Assembly (NCBI RefSeq): GCF_900129785.1
Contig: NZ_FSRC01000001.1
Location: 1,240,001 to 1,304,000, forward strand
Direction of reading: 5' to 3'
Length of the DNA: 64,000 bases
DNA from: Algoriphagus halophilus
Lineage (GTDB): Bacteria > Bacteroidota > Bacteroidia > Cytophagales > Cyclobacteriaceae
The stretch's first letter is position 1. Every line of letters begins with the position of its first letter. Positions 35,240 to 44,531 of this stretch are shown in pieces. A program made the position numbers and the translations under genes. The notes beneath the pieces are model-generated. The model worked only from the letters and a program-made list of their open reading frames with translations. It made no database searches and was not told the DNA's origin.

Positions 35240-37555
35240 TTAAATCTTTGTAATCGTTTCTTCCAAATTATATAAGCTTACTATCACTTGCATTAAAGCA
35301 GCGTTTCTAGCGGTTTCCTGACTTGGGTCAATAGGATATTCCCCAACTTCCAAGGTGGGTTTTATCTGGTCTTGATTATTCTCAAATCGTTCTAATTGAT
35401 CTTCAAAATAAGATTCCAATAAATCTTGTTCCTCGGGTTTCATATCTCTACAGAGAATTCTTTTAAAGGCATGTTCGATGGCCTCTGAGTCGTCGTTGAA
35501 TTGAGTTCCAAGATTCATCGCAAGTACTCTGGATGCTTCCAGAACCATTGGGTCATTGAGCATCACCAAGGCTTGTAATGGAGTATTGGTTCTTCCTCTT
35601 CCCACCTCACATTGGTCTCGATTACTTGCATCAAAAATGATCGCTTTTGGAGGAGGAACAGTTAGTTTGATAAAGTTGTAAAGGCCTCTTCTATAAAGGC
35701 TTTTACCGGTATCTTGAACATAGGTTGCCAAGACACCTCTTCCAGAAGATGCTGCTTCCCATACTCCCTCAGGTTGGTATGGTTTGACACTTGGTCCGCC
35801 GAGTTCCTGATGCAAAAGGCCGCTACTTGCCAACACCAAATCTTGGATATTTTCTGCAGTAAGCCTTAGTCTTGGAGCCCGAACCAAATAAATGTTTTCA
35901 GGGTCAACGGCTAAATGTTCTTTTGTGATTTCAGCTGATTGTTGATAGGTGGCAGAACTTAAAATTTGTTTCAGTAATCGCTTGATATCCCAACCATTTT
36001 CCATGAAGTCCACCGCCAACCAATCGAGCAGTTCAGGGTGACTTGGTAAATCCCCTTGCATTCCAAAATCACCGGCTGATTTTACGATTCCCGTACCAAA
36101 GATTTCTTGCCATATAAGATTGACAAAGACTCTGGCAGTCAATGGATTGTCTCTATTTACTGTCCATTTTGCCAATCCCAGTCTATTGGCCTCTAAATCC
36201 TCAGGAAATTCCAGAATAGATGCAGGTGTAGAGGCAGAAACTGGAACGGATGGGGCATCATAAACTCCTCTATCCAAAATATAAGTGGTTCTTTTTTCCT
36301 CTCCTTCCAATTCACCCATCACAGAAACACTAAGTTTAGTGGTGTCTTGGTAATTAATAAAGTCCATGATCCCAGAAAGGTCCTCATGATCCATCCATAA
36401 AACAGGAGTTTTGGCAGGTTTGGAAACCGAAACATCCCCTTCATATCCTTTTTCAGGAGTATTATTGAAGAAGGCAAAAAACTCGTAATAATCCTTTTGT
36501 GAGAAAGGGTCGTATTTGTGGTCATGGCACTGGGCACATTCCATGGTAATCCCTAAAATTCCCTTGCTGAAGGTATTGGTTTTATCTAGCACGTATTCTA
36601 TTCTATACTCCTCGTCGATCACGCCACCTTCTTCCGTGTATTTATGGTTTCGGTTAAATGCTGTAGCAAGAATTTGTTCTTTGTTGGCATTAGGCAATAG
36701 ATCACCGGCTAGCTGCCAAGTGATAAAATCATCATAGGGAAGGTTTTCATTGAATGCATGGATCACCCAATCCCGATAAGGCCATTGGGTTCGAATATTA
36801 TCATCTTGGTACCCATAACTATCCGCATATCTGGAAATATCCATCCATAGCACAGCTAGTTTTTCACCATAGGAAGGATCTGATAAAAGTCCATCCAGTA
36901 AATCTTCGTAAGTAAATTCCCCTGAAAAATCCTTAAATCGATCCAACACTTCAGGGCTAGGAGGTAATCCTGTCAAGTCCAAACTTGCTCTTTTGATCAA
37001 TTCATAGGGTTCCGCCTTAGGGTTCGGTTCCAACCCTTTCTCGAGCATTTTATGATAAATGAATTGGTCGATTTCATTGTTGGCCCATTCAGTTCCTTCT
37101 GGAACCGCAGGTTTTTCTGCCCTTGTAAATGCCCAGTGTGGTTCGTATTGAGCTCCTTCTTCAATCCATCTTTTAATGAGCGCAATTTCATTTTCAGTCA
37201 ATGCTAGATTAGACTCTGGAGGAGGCATCAGTTCACCTGGATCTTCAGAAGTGATCCGGTGATACACTTCGGATTCTTCAATTTTTCCTGAAACAAGCGC
37301 AAATTTTCCTGGGCTTTCTTTTAAAGCTGCAAAAGCTCCTTCTTCTGTATCTAATCGTAAGTCAGCCTCCCTTTTGTTTGCGTCGGGACCGTGGCAAGCA
37401 AAACACTTATCAGAAAGGATGGGGCGAATATGAAAATTGTAACTGACTTGGTTGATATTGGCCAAAGAGTTTGTCTCTTTGTTTTTTTCCTGACAAGAAA
37501 AAAACAGTGCAAATATCGGTAGAAAAGCCAGTATATGTAACTTCTTAATGGTCAT
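35240..37555 (-). CDS. DUF1549/DUF1553 protein with cytochrome-c domain
   Basis: 771 residues, first gene of the module. Lipoprotein-like leader (F-S-C, about Cys20). Residues about 35-125 are a planctomycete-type cytochrome c domain (KCFACHGPDANKREADLRLD, LMPPPESNLALTENEIALI). DUF1549 follows (IDQFIYHKMLEKGLEPNP, YGEKLAVLWMDISRYADSYGYQ, ITWQLAGDLLPNA, CAQCHDHKYDPFSQKDYYEFFAFFNN with a second CxxCH). DUF1553 is C-terminal (NPLTARVFVNLIWQEIFG, RGRTNTPLQALVMLNDP, RILCRDMKPEEQDLLE). The module is typical of Planctomycetes and some Bacteroidota; a role in polysaccharide or sulfated-compound oxidation is suspected but not shown. Confidence 0.93.
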   Translation of the reverse strand: MTIKKLHILAFLPIFALFFSCQEKNKETNSLANINQVSYNFHIRPILSDKCFACHGPDANKREADLRLDTEEGAFAALKESPGKFALVSGKIEESEVYHRITSEDPGELMPPPESNLALTENEIALIKRWIEEGAQYEPHWAFTRAEKPAVPEGTEWANNEIDQFIYHKMLEKGLEPNPKAEPYELIKRASLDLTGLPPSPEVLDRFKDFSGEFTYEDLLDGLLSDPSYGEKLAVLWMDISRYADSYGYQDDNIRTQWPYRDWVIHAFNENLPYDDFITWQLAGDLLPNANKEQILATAFNRNHKYTEEGGVIDEEYRIEYVLDKTNTFSKGILGITMECAQCHDHKYDPFSQKDYYEFFAFFNNTPEKGYEGDVSVSKPAKTPVLWMDHEDLSGIMDFINYQDTTKLSVSVMGELEGEEKRTTYILDRGVYDAPSVPVSASTPASILEFPEDLEANRLGLAKWTVNRDNPLTARVFVNLIWQEIFGTGIVKSAGDFGMQGDLPSHPELLDWLAVDFMENGWDIKRLLKQILSSATYQQSAEITKEHLAVDPENIYLVRAPRLRLTAENIQDLVLASSGLLHQELGGPSVKPYQPEGVWEAASSGRGVLATYVQDTGKSLYRRGLYNFIKLTVPPPKAIIFDASNRDQCEVGRGRTNTPLQALVMLNDPMVLEASRVLAMNLGTQFNDDSEAIEHAFKRILCRDMKPEEQDLLESYFEDQLERFENNQDQIKPTLEVGEYPIDPSQETARNAALMQVIVSLYNLEETITKI

Positions 37556-37778
37556 TTGGGATAGTTTAACGGCTTTAAGTTATAAAAAATTTTTATAAAA
37601 GTCCGATGATTTTCAATAAAAAAAAGATTAATAGAATCTATTTTTTTATTGTCTAATGTATTGGAAATTAGTGTTTTTGCCTAATAAAAAACCTGTTTTT
37701 AGTAAGAATTACAAAAATATCAAATCCAGAAATTTTAATCATTTGAGACATTTTTCGAGCTTTATTCAAAGGAAAAAT

Positions 37779-38234
37779 ATGCGTTCTATATTTTCAAAAT
37801 ATTGTATATCTATTCTTTTGGTGTTTTGCTTTTCCAATTGCAAGACGTATCAGAATATTGATTGGATCAAACCCAAGGTTCCAAAAGAAGAAAGGAGTGT
37901 GTCTTTTGAACCTAGACAGATTTCAAGAATCAAGGAAGGAGATAGCTTAATGGTGATAGCCAGTAATTCTAAAAAATACTATTTGATCTATTCTGAATCG
38001 GTAAATGAATCCATTCAAGGATTATTTTGGAAGTTTGAAAATCAAACTATTGAATTCCCGAGCTCCAGAAGGATTGCATTTTCGGAAATAGAAGAGTTAA
38101 GAGTTAGAAAATTTAATTTGGGGACAACTTTGGGCGTAGGGATTGGGGTGCCAGTGATGTCTTTAGTTATTTATTGGGGAGTGATAGTTCACCAATTGGT
38201 ATCTGATCTAGAAGATTATGTAGATGACAACTAA
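37779..38234 (+). CDS. Lipoprotein of unknown function, tandem paralogue 1
   Basis: 151 residues from ATG at 37779 (MRSIFSKYCISILLVFCF); the longer frame from 37656 looks non-coding. Lipobox-like F-S-N-C, then K-T-Y-Q-N-I-D-W-I-K-P, E-E-R-S-V-S-F-E-P-R-Q-I-S-R-I-K-E-G-D, a beta-sheet body and one C-terminal hydrophobic helix (LGVGIGVPVMSLVIYWGVIV). The next gene encodes a clear paralogue with the same mature N-terminus. I do not recognise the family. Confidence 0.75.
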   Translation: MRSIFSKYCISILLVFCFSNCKTYQNIDWIKPKVPKEERSVSFEPRQISRIKEGDSLMVIASNSKKYYLIYSESVNESIQGLFWKFENQTIEFPSSRRIAFSEIEELRVRKFNLGTTLGVGIGVPVMSLVIYWGVIVHQLVSDLEDYVDDN

Positions 38235-38235
38235 T

Positions 38236-38691
38236 ATGAAAGAATATCGATTTAGACAATTATTTATTAGGTGCCCAATAAGGATGTTTTTGTTGGTGTT
38301 TTTAGTTGGAACCTCATGTAAAACGTATCATAAGGTAGATTGGATCAAGCCAAATATACCCGTAGAAGAAAGGAGCAAGTATTTTGAACCAAGACAACTC
38401 TCACGTATTTCTGAAGGAGATGACTTGTTTGTTCTAACCAAGGATAGTGTCAGTTATGATATTACCTATTCTGAAGTTAGAAATGATTCGATCCAAGGTT
38501 TGTTCACACAGAAAAACAATAGAAGATTAAAAGTGCCCATTGAAACAGGTGTTCCTATTTCTGAAATTTATATTCTAAAAGTAAAACGAGTCAATTTTTG
38601 GGCATCATTTGGAGCAGTGGCAACGATTCCATTATTTGTTTGGGCCTATTTTCAAATGAACCCAATTCGAATTGGGTTTAGTGGAATTTGA
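38236..38691 (+). CDS. Lipoprotein of unknown function, tandem paralogue 2
   Basis: Paralogue of the preceding protein: C-K-T-Y-H-K-V-D-W-I-K-P then E-E-R-S, F-E-P-R-Q-L-S-R-I-S-E-G-D and a C-terminal membrane segment. The start is either ATG at 38224, 11 nt inside the previous gene, or ATG at 38236, right after its stop; I chose the latter because the leader is still long. Both genes very likely form one operon. The last codons contain a perfect 20-nt palindrome. Confidence 0.72.
   Translation: MKEYRFRQLFIRCPIRMFLLVFLVGTSCKTYHKVDWIKPNIPVEERSKYFEPRQLSRISEGDDLFVLTKDSVSYDITYSEVRNDSIQGLFTQKNNRRLKVPIETGVPISEIYILKVKRVNFWASFGAVATIPLFVWAYFQMNPIRIGFSGI
38659..38678. repeat. Perfect 20-nt palindrome in the end of the lipoprotein gene
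   Basis: AACCCAATTCGAATTGGGTT at 38659-38678, inside codons for N-P-I-R-I-G. It precedes the bidirectional terminator region at 38693-38721. Confidence 0.6.
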
Positions 38692-38692
38692 A

Positions 38693-38721
38693 ATAAAAAA
38701 AGCTGCCCATTTGGACAGCTT
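38693..38721 (-). terminator. Intrinsic terminator of accC
   Basis: On the minus strand AAGCTGTCC pairs with GGGCAGCTT (one bulge) around a short loop, followed by TTTTTTT. It lies 21 nt after the accC stop and also just after the plus-strand lipoprotein gene. Confidence 0.8.
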
Positions 38722-38742
38722 CTTAATTGGTATAAGGTTGGA

Positions 38743-40092
38743 TTATTTTTTAATCACAGAGAAATCAAATGTTTCCAGGAATTTAGTGGTGAAATTACCT
38801 GCTTTGAACTCAGGGTCTTCCAATAGGGCCAAGTGGAATGGAATGGTGGTTTTAATACCATCGATGACAAATTCCTCCAAAGCTCTTTTCATCCTTACAA
38901 TTACCTCTTCTCTAGACTGACCGCTTACAATAAGTTTTGCAATCATGGAATCATAGTTAGGAGGGATAACATACCCAGCATATACATGTGAATCCACTCT
39001 TACTCCTCTACCTCCAGGAATATGTAAGTTTTGTATTCTTCCCGGGCTAGGTCTGAACCCATTCGCAGGATCTTCTGCATTGATCCTACATTCCATGGCA
39101 TAAAGTTTAGGAATGTAGTTTTTGCCACTGATGACGTCTCCAGCAGCCACCTTGATTTGTTCTTTGATCAAATCAAAATCAGTTACTTCTTCAGTAATTG
39201 GGTGTTCGACCTGAATCCTGGTATTCATCTCCATGAAGTAGAAGTTGCGGTTTTTGTCCACTAAAAATTCAATGGTTCCAGCTCCTTCATAGCCAATTGC
39301 TTCGGCTCCTTTGATCGCCGCTTCACCCATGGCTTTTCGTAATTCATCAGTAATAAATGGAGAAGGAGTTTCTTCTACCAGTTTTTGATGTCTTCTTTGA
39401 ATAGAACAGTCTCTTTCGGAAAGGTGACAAGCTCTTCCATTTTTATCACCGATGATCTGGATTTCAATATGTCTTGGTTCTTCTACGAATTTTTCCAAGT
39501 AAAGACCGTCATTTCCGAAGGCTGCACCTGATTCCATTCTTGCATCATCCCAAGCTTTTTTAAATCCGCTTTCTTCTTTGACGATTCTCATTCCTCGTCC
39601 ACCACCACCGGCAGTAGCTTTCAGAATTACAGGGTAACCCATTTCATTTGCAAGCTTGATTCCTTGCTCAATGGAATCCAATAGTCCTTCAGAACCTGGA
39701 ACAGTTGGTACCCCTGCTTCTCTCATGGTGGCTTTAGCAGTAGCCTTGTCACCCATTTTGCCGATCATTTCAGGGCTGGCACCGATGAACTTAATGCCAT
39801 ATTCTTCACAAATTCTGGAAAACTCAGCATTTTCCGAAAGGAATCCATAGCCTGGATGAATGGCATCTGCATTGGTGATTTCTGCAGCAGCAATGATTCT
39901 TGGTATGTTCAAATAAGAATCCCGACTAGGAGCAGGGCCTATGCAAACCGCTTCGTCAGCGAATCTTACATGAAGACTGTCTTTGTCAGCAGTAGAATAA
40001 ACAGCAACCGTTTTGATCCCCATTTCCTTGCAAGTTCGGATCACTCGTAATGCTATTTCACCTCTATTGGCGATAAGTATCTTGTTAAACAC
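38743..40092 (-). CDS. accC: Acetyl-CoA carboxylase, biotin carboxylase subunit
   Basis: 449 residues, full family length. Carries the ATP-grasp motifs: [14 protein letters not shown] glycine-rich loop, [31 protein letters not shown], and [14 protein letters not shown] with the catalytic Glu/Asn/Arg set. It carboxylates the biotin of AccB with bicarbonate and ATP, the first step of malonyl-CoA synthesis. Co-transcribed with accB (27-nt gap) and followed by a terminator. Confidence 0.97.
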   Translation of the reverse strand: MFNKILIANRGEIALRVIRTCKEMGIKTVAVYSTADKDSLHVRFADEAVCIGPAPSRDSYLNIPRIIAAAEITNADAIHPGYGFLSENAEFSRICEEYGIKFIGASPEMIGKMGDKATAKATMREAGVPTVPGSEGLLDSIEQGIKLANEMGYPVILKATAGGGGRGMRIVKEESGFKKAWDDARMESGAAFGNDGLYLEKFVEEPRHIEIQIIGDKNGRACHLSERDCSIQRRHQKLVEETPSPFITDELRKAMGEAAIKGAEAIGYEGAGTIEFLVDKNRNFYFMEMNTRIQVEHPITEEVTDFDLIKEQIKVAAGDVISGKNYIPKLYAMECRINAEDPANGFRPSPGRIQNLHIPGGRGVRVDSHVYAGYVIPPNYDSMIAKLIVSGQSREEVIVRMKRALEEFVIDGIKTTIPFHLALLEDPEFKAGNFTTKFLETFDFSVIKK

Positions 40093-40119
40093 GGTTTTAT
40101 AGTTTAGTTGGAAAAATTA

Positions 40120-40587
40120 TTAACCAGCAGGATCTACTAGGAATAAAGGTTGATCATACTCTACTGGAGTAGAATTAGTAACCAAGATTTTTACAATTTT
40201 TCCTGAAACTTCAGATTCAATTTCATTGAAAAGTTTCATTGCTTCGATAATACAAACTGTTTGTCCAGGCTTTATAGTGTCTCCTACATTGACAAAAGCA
40301 GGTGAATCTGGATTAGGAGTCAAATAAAATGTACCAATCATAGGTGATTTTATTTCAACTAAATTAGAGTTTTCTGCAGGTGCAGGAGCTGGAGCAGTAG
40401 GAGTCGGTGCAGCAGCAGGAGTCGGCGCAGCAGCTACAGGAGCAGGTGCTGGAGCAGCCTCGACTACACGTACATTGGATGAATCTTTTTTAATAGACAA
40501 CTCAAACTCATCTGTTTTGATTTTTACTTCAGCTAAGCCTGAATTTGAGATATAATCGATTAGCTCTTGAATCTCTTTAGGTTTCAT
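40120..40587 (-). CDS. accB: Acetyl-CoA carboxylase, biotin carboxyl carrier protein
   Basis: 155 residues. N-terminal helix-rich part, then a Pro/Ala linker of about 30 residues (44-71), then the biotinyl domain with biotin Lys118 in EAMKLF. Standard AccB. It is the upstream gene of accB-accC. The efp terminator lies just upstream, so the pair probably has its own promoter or depends on read-through. Confidence 0.97.
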   Translation of the reverse strand: MKPKEIQELIDYISNSGLAEVKIKTDEFELSIKKDSSNVRVVEAAPAPAPVAAAPTPAAAPTPTAPAPAPAENSNLVEIKSPMIGTFYLTPNPDSPAFVNVGDTIKPGQTVCIIEAMKLFNEIESEVSGKIVKILVTNSTPVEYDQPLFLVDPAG

Positions 40588-40635
40588 AGTCTCGTTTTTT
40601 AAAGAATGTCCTTAGACAGTTCAGAATTGGGTTTA

Positions 40636-40675
40636 AATAAAAATAGCTGAATTCAATCAGTATTGATTTCAGCTA
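40636..40675 (-). terminator. Intrinsic terminator of efp
   Basis: TAGCTGAA (40644-40651) pairs with TTCAGCTA (40668-40675), with an inner CAAT/ATTG stem. On the minus strand it is followed by TTTTTATTT. Confidence 0.75.
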
Positions 40676-40681
40676 AGTTAA

Positions 40682-41245
40682 TTATTTTACTCTTTCAGAA
40701 TAGGATCCATCTCTGGTATCCACTTTAATCATGATATCCTGTTCTACAAACAAAGGAACCATTACAGTTGCTCCAGTTTCCAGAGTAGCCGGTTTTAGTG
40801 CGTTGGTGGCAGTATCTCCTTTAATCCCTGGTTCTGTATAAGTAATCATTAATTCCACAAAAGGAGGTAATTCCACAGAAATAGGAGTTTCAGTTTCATC
40901 ATGAATAAGGATATCAACCATTTGTCCGTCTTTCAATAAATCTGGTCTTTCGATCAATTTCTCTTCAATAGGAATTTGCTCGAAGGTGTTGGTGTCCATA
41001 AAATGGTACCCCATATCATCCTTATATAAGAATTGATGAGGTCTTTTTTCAACTCTTGCAGTTTCTACTTTTTCACCAGCATTAAAAGTCTTGTCCAAGG
41101 TTTTGCCATTGGTCAATCCTTTCAATTTTGTTCTCACAAAAGCAGCACCTTTTCCAGGTTTTACGTGTTGGAAATCAACAATGGAATAAATCTCATTGTT
41201 CATCACCAGGCAAAGCCCATTTTTAAAATCTGCAGTACTAGCCAT
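40682..41245 (-). CDS. efp: Translation elongation factor P
   Basis: 187 residues with the three EF-P barrels. The acceptor loop reads [12 protein letters not shown] with Lys32 at the tip, the site modified in many species. FEQIPIEEK and [24 protein letters not shown] are typical. EF-P rescues ribosomes at polyproline. Located after fabH by 29 nt in the same strand; its own terminator follows. Confidence 0.97.
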   Translation of the reverse strand: MASTADFKNGLCLVMNNEIYSIVDFQHVKPGKGAAFVRTKLKGLTNGKTLDKTFNAGEKVETARVEKRPHQFLYKDDMGYHFMDTNTFEQIPIEEKLIERPDLLKDGQMVDILIHDETETPISVELPPFVELMITYTEPGIKGDTATNALKPATLETGATVMVPLFVEQDIMIKVDTRDGSYSERVK

Positions 41246-41274
41246 ATATTCAATTATTATATTAATTAATCAAT

Positions 41275-42273
41275 TTACTTAGGGTCGTAAGCCCATTTCA
41301 AATAAAGTGCACCCCAGGTAAAACCACCGCCAAATGCAGCAAGAATTAAATTGTCTCCTTTTTTCAATTGGCTTTCGTAGTCCCAAAGACAAAGTGGAAG
41401 GGTAGCAGCAGTAGTATTGCCATACTTTTCTATGTTCATCATCACTTTGTCAGATCCGATGCCCATTCTGCTGGAAGTTGCATCAATGATTCGCTTGTTG
41501 GCCTGATGGGGTACTAGCCAAGCAACATCATCGCTGGTAAGGTTATTTCTTTCCATCACTTCAGCACTGACATCAGCCATGTTTGTCACTGCAAATTTGA
41601 ACACCGTTGAACCTTCTTGGGCTGCAAAATGCTCTCTTGCGTCTACAGTTTCATGGGTGGCAGGTTTCATGCTTCCTCCTGCTTTCATATTGAGGTATGG
41701 AGCTCCTGATCCATCAGCGTGAAGCAAGGCATCCATTATTCCAAGTTCTTCAGTAGTAGGCTCCAGTAAAATAGCTCCAGCACCATCACCAAAAAGAATA
41801 CAGGTAGTTCTGTCTTCGTAATTCACAATAGAGGACATTTTATCAGCCCCTACCACGATTACCTTTTTATGTTGACCAGTTTGGATAAACTGACTTCCCA
41901 CTTGCATGGCATACAAGAAACCGGAGCAAGCGGCTGAAATATCAAAGCTAAAGCTGTTTTTTGCCCCGACTTTGTCCGCAATGATATTGGCTGTTGCCGG
42001 GAAAGGCATATCGGGAGTAACCGTAGCGCAAATGATCAAATCTATGTCAAGAGGGTCGGTTTGGGTTTTTTCCAGCAAACCTTTGATTGCTTCTACTGCC
42101 ATGACAGAAGTTCCCTGGTTTTCACCTTTAAGGATTCTTCTCTCTTTAATGCCTGTTCTTGTGTAAATCCACTCGTCGTTGGTATCTACCAGAGTTTCAA
42201 GTTCTTTATTGGTTAAACGGTATTCAGGAACATATCCTTGAACTCCGGTTACCATGGCTCTGATTTTGTCCAT
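41275..42273 (-). CDS. fabH: 3-oxoacyl-ACP synthase III
   Basis: 332 residues from ATG at 42271-42273 ([20 protein letters not shown]). A longer frame to 42393 exists, but a TATATTTG -7 element lies inside it (42300-42307), so the shorter start is preferred. Catalytic triad: Cys in [12 protein letters not shown], His in PHQANKRI, Asn in [10 protein letters not shown]. It starts fatty acid synthesis by condensing acyl-CoA with malonyl-ACP. Followed by efp in the same direction. Confidence 0.95.
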   Translation of the reverse strand: MDKIRAMVTGVQGYVPEYRLTNKELETLVDTNDEWIYTRTGIKERRILKGENQGTSVMAVEAIKGLLEKTQTDPLDIDLIICATVTPDMPFPATANIIADKVGAKNSFSFDISAACSGFLYAMQVGSQFIQTGQHKKVIVVGADKMSSIVNYEDRTTCILFGDGAGAILLEPTTEELGIMDALLHADGSGAPYLNMKAGGSMKPATHETVDAREHFAAQEGSTVFKFAVTNMADVSAEVMERNNLTSDDVAWLVPHQANKRIIDATSSRMGIGSDKVMMNIEKYGNTTAATLPLCLWDYESQLKKGDNLILAAFGGGFTWGALYLKWAYDPK

Positions 42274-42299
42274 TATTTTTTGGTTATAGTAAGGAGCCC

Positions 42300-42307
42300 C
42301 AAATATA
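42300..42307 (-). promoter_or_regulatory. Candidate -7 element (TATATTTG) for fabH
   Basis: Plus-strand CAAATATA gives TATATTTG on the minus strand, 27 nt before the fabH ATG; exact TAnnTTTG match. Confidence 0.5.
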
Positions 42308-42450
42308 AAACTCCTTAAAATGGGTTGAAAGGTTGGTGTACTTCCTTTGGGGATTGCCAAAAATATTATAATTGTCTCTGACCACCAAAACAAAAACTAC
42401 CAACGGTTATCAATATACTGAAAGACAGGGAATTGAATTCCTATTAAAAC

Positions 42451-42483
42451 AAAAAATCCATTCTTAAATCAAGAATGGATTTT
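42451..42483 (-). terminator. Intrinsic terminator of rpmF
   Basis: AAAATCCATTCTT (42453-42465) and its perfect complement AAGAATGGATTTT (42471-42483) with a 5-nt loop; a T tract follows on the minus strand. Bidirectional in form. Confidence 0.85.
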
Positions 42484-42503
42484 AATATTACTGAAATAGC
42501 TAA

Positions 42504-42695
42504 TTAAGCTAGTACCTCTTTTTCAATGATAACTTGTCCTTTGTAGTACAATTTACCGTCCAACCAGAACGCTCTGTGTGGCAAGTGCATTTCGCCAGTA
42601 GTTGGGCATTTAGCCAAACCAGGAGCCTCTAATTTATAATGAGTTCTTCTTTTATCTCTTCTGGTTTTCGAAATTTTTCGTTTAGGATGTGCCAT
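42504..42695 (-). CDS. rpmF: 50S ribosomal protein L32
   Basis: 63 residues: [20 protein letters not shown] followed by [23 protein letters not shown]. Standard Bacteroidota L32. Encoded 18 nt after the DUF177 gene, the usual pairing, and ended by a terminator; plsX, often next, is not here. Confidence 0.97.
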   Translation of the reverse strand: MAHPKRKISKTRRDKRRTHYKLEAPGLAKCPTTGEMHLPHRAFWLDGKLYYKGQVIIEKEVLA

Positions 42696-42713
42696 TTTAT
42701 ATGTGGTTTATGA

Positions 42714-43280
42714 TTATTCCTTGTTTTTTAAATTTTTTAATGATGCCCAGCGGGGATCAATTTCTTTTGTTTCTTCTTCTGAGTGGTCCTCAAGTTCATC
42801 TTCGTCAAAATCATCATCCAAGTAGACAATTCCACCTTCTCCTTCAAAATCATCCTCATCCAATTCATTACGGTAATCAGGATGGATTTTTTTTGCAGGT
42901 AGGTTGATCAGAATGAATTCATAGATCAACTGAGCCACATTGACTGAAGGAGTGTCCCTCGTTATCATAATGACATCTTCATTGATTTCTACTTCTTCAC
43001 TGCCATATTTATAGATCATGGTTTCATGAATATCTAAGGGCTGGTCATACTCCTCCAGACTTCGGTCACAGGTTAGTCTGACTTTTCCTTGGATATGGAA
43101 ATCCATTTCTATCAAATTGGCGCCTTTTTTCATATTGACCCGTACGGCCAAATTGCCTTTTTCGACAAGATGATTGTCTTCAAAATGTTGAAAGAACGAA
43201 TCGTCGATTTCGAAGTCGATTTCGTGTCTTCCCTCAACGAACTTAATTACCTCAATATCAAAGGTTCTCCAGAATTTCAC
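42714..43280 (-). CDS. DUF177 (YceD) family protein
   Basis: 188 residues. RLTCDRSLEEYD is the conserved Cys-Asp region of DUF177, with an acidic C-terminal tail rich in Asp and Glu. The family is linked to 23S rRNA/L32 biogenesis by conserved neighbourhood; it precedes rpmF here as elsewhere. An exact TAAATTTG -7 element lies upstream at 43306-43313. Confidence 0.93.
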   Translation of the reverse strand: MKFWRTFDIEVIKFVEGRHEIDFEIDDSFFQHFEDNHLVEKGNLAVRVNMKKGANLIEMDFHIQGKVRLTCDRSLEEYDQPLDIHETMIYKYGSEEVEINEDVIMITRDTPSVNVAQLIYEFILINLPAKKIHPDYRNELDEDDFEGEGGIVYLDDDFDEDELEDHSEEETKEIDPRWASLKNLKNKE

Positions 43281-43305
43281 GATTCCTCCTCTCGATTTAA
43301 GACCG

Positions 43306-43313
43306 CAAATTTA
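43306..43313 (-). promoter_or_regulatory. Candidate -7 element (TAAATTTG) for DUF177-rpmF
   Basis: Plus-strand CAAATTTA gives TAAATTTG on the minus strand, 26 nt before the ATG at 43280; exact TAnnTTTG match. Confidence 0.5.
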
Positions 43314-43389
43314 GGGAATTATTTAAATAGGATAAAATAGATTGTAAAATAATATTTGGTTAGCTGCGGAAATCTAGCCAATTTTTTAT

Positions 43390-44412
43390 CTAACGCTCTT
43401 GATTTTCCTGTTCATGCTGGGAAATAATGTCCGATGCAAGGAAAATTGCCGCCCTCATTGAACCTTCATCCGCCACATTTTTGCCTGCAATATTATAGGC
43501 CGTTCCGTGATCAGGAGAAGTTCTTATGATCGGCAAACCCGAAGTGAAATTCACTCCAGAACTGAATGCAATGGATTTGAAAGGGATTAATCCCTGGTCA
43601 TGATACATGGCCAAAACCCCGTCAAATTTCGATTGGTGCATCATTCCAAAGAATCCATCCGAAGGATAAGGTCCAAACACCATTTTATTTTGGTCTTTCA
43701 ATTCACGAATGGCTGGTTTGATGATTTCCTCTTCTTCTTTGCCCAATAACCCATCTTCCCCTGCATGAGGGTTCAATCCTAGGATCGCAATTTTCGGTCT
43801 GGCAATGCCAAAATCCTTGACCAAGGTGTTTAACAACAAATTCGATTTTTGAATGATCTTTTCTTTGGTCACTGCTTGGGGAACTTGGGCCAAAGGAATA
43901 TGTCCTGTTACCAATCCAACTCGTAGGGAGTCCGAAACCATTAACATCAAACTTTCTTTTGCTCCAACGGAAGCTGTGATGTATTCAGTATGTCCCACAA
44001 AATGCAATTCCTCTGAATTGATGTTGTTTTTATTGACAGGGGCAGTTACCAAAGCCTGAATATGGCCATTTTTCAGGTCCTCCAATGCTTGAGAAATCGC
44101 CTCAATAGCCATCTTTCCAGCTTCTTGCGTTTCCACACCAGGGATCACTTCTGGGCATTCCTCCATGACATTGATGACATTGACACGCTTATGCTGAATC
44201 TCATTCAAGGATTTAATCTGAACAAAATTAAAATCATCTATACTCAGGATCTTCTTATAAAATGAGATTGCTTTGCCATGCCCATAAATGAGTGGGGTAA
44301 AGTTTTTGAAGATACGGTTATCAGATAAGGCCTTGATCGTTACTTCAATCCCAACTCCGTTTATATCTCCGATACTTATCCCTATGATGGGTTTGCTCTT
44401 TCTTATGTTCAT
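43390..44412 (-). CDS. pdxA: 4-hydroxythreonine-4-phosphate dehydrogenase
   Basis: 340 residues from MNIRKSKPIIGISIGDINGVG; a frame reaching 44463 would add 17 residues without family support. Metal/substrate motifs: VGHTEYITA, LNPHAGEDGLLGKEE, AMYHDQGLIPFK, RTSPDHGTAYNIAG. NAD-dependent enzyme of pyridoxal-phosphate synthesis. Divergent from rsmA. Confidence 0.94.
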   Translation of the reverse strand: MNIRKSKPIIGISIGDINGVGIEVTIKALSDNRIFKNFTPLIYGHGKAISFYKKILSIDDFNFVQIKSLNEIQHKRVNVINVMEECPEVIPGVETQEAGKMAIEAISQALEDLKNGHIQALVTAPVNKNNINSEELHFVGHTEYITASVGAKESLMLMVSDSLRVGLVTGHIPLAQVPQAVTKEKIIQKSNLLLNTLVKDFGIARPKIAILGLNPHAGEDGLLGKEEEEIIKPAIRELKDQNKMVFGPYPSDGFFGMMHQSKFDGVLAMYHDQGLIPFKSIAFSSGVNFTSGLPIIRTSPDHGTAYNIAGKNVADEGSMRAAIFLASDIISQHEQENQER

Positions 44413-44487
44413 ATAATTTTGGGCTTTGCGATAATTGGCTTTTAATTGCATGCCAAAGTTCACTGTAGTCCTTTAGGAATATTATCT

Positions 44488-44495
44488 TATTTTTG
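44488..44495 (+). promoter_or_regulatory. Candidate -7 element (TATTTTTG) for rsmA
   Basis: Exact TAnnTTTG match 36 nt before the rsmA ATG at 44532. No TTTG at the expected -33 position. Confidence 0.45.
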
Positions 44496-44531
44496 AAGCT
44501 GCAATTTATAAAAAATAATCAGAGCTAACCG

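Noticed and set aside
37656..37778. 41-residue extension of the first tandem lipoprotein
   Set aside because: It would bury the lipoprotein signal; composition looks non-coding.
42274..42393. 40-residue extension of FabH
   Set aside because: Not part of the family and contains the likely promoter -7 element.
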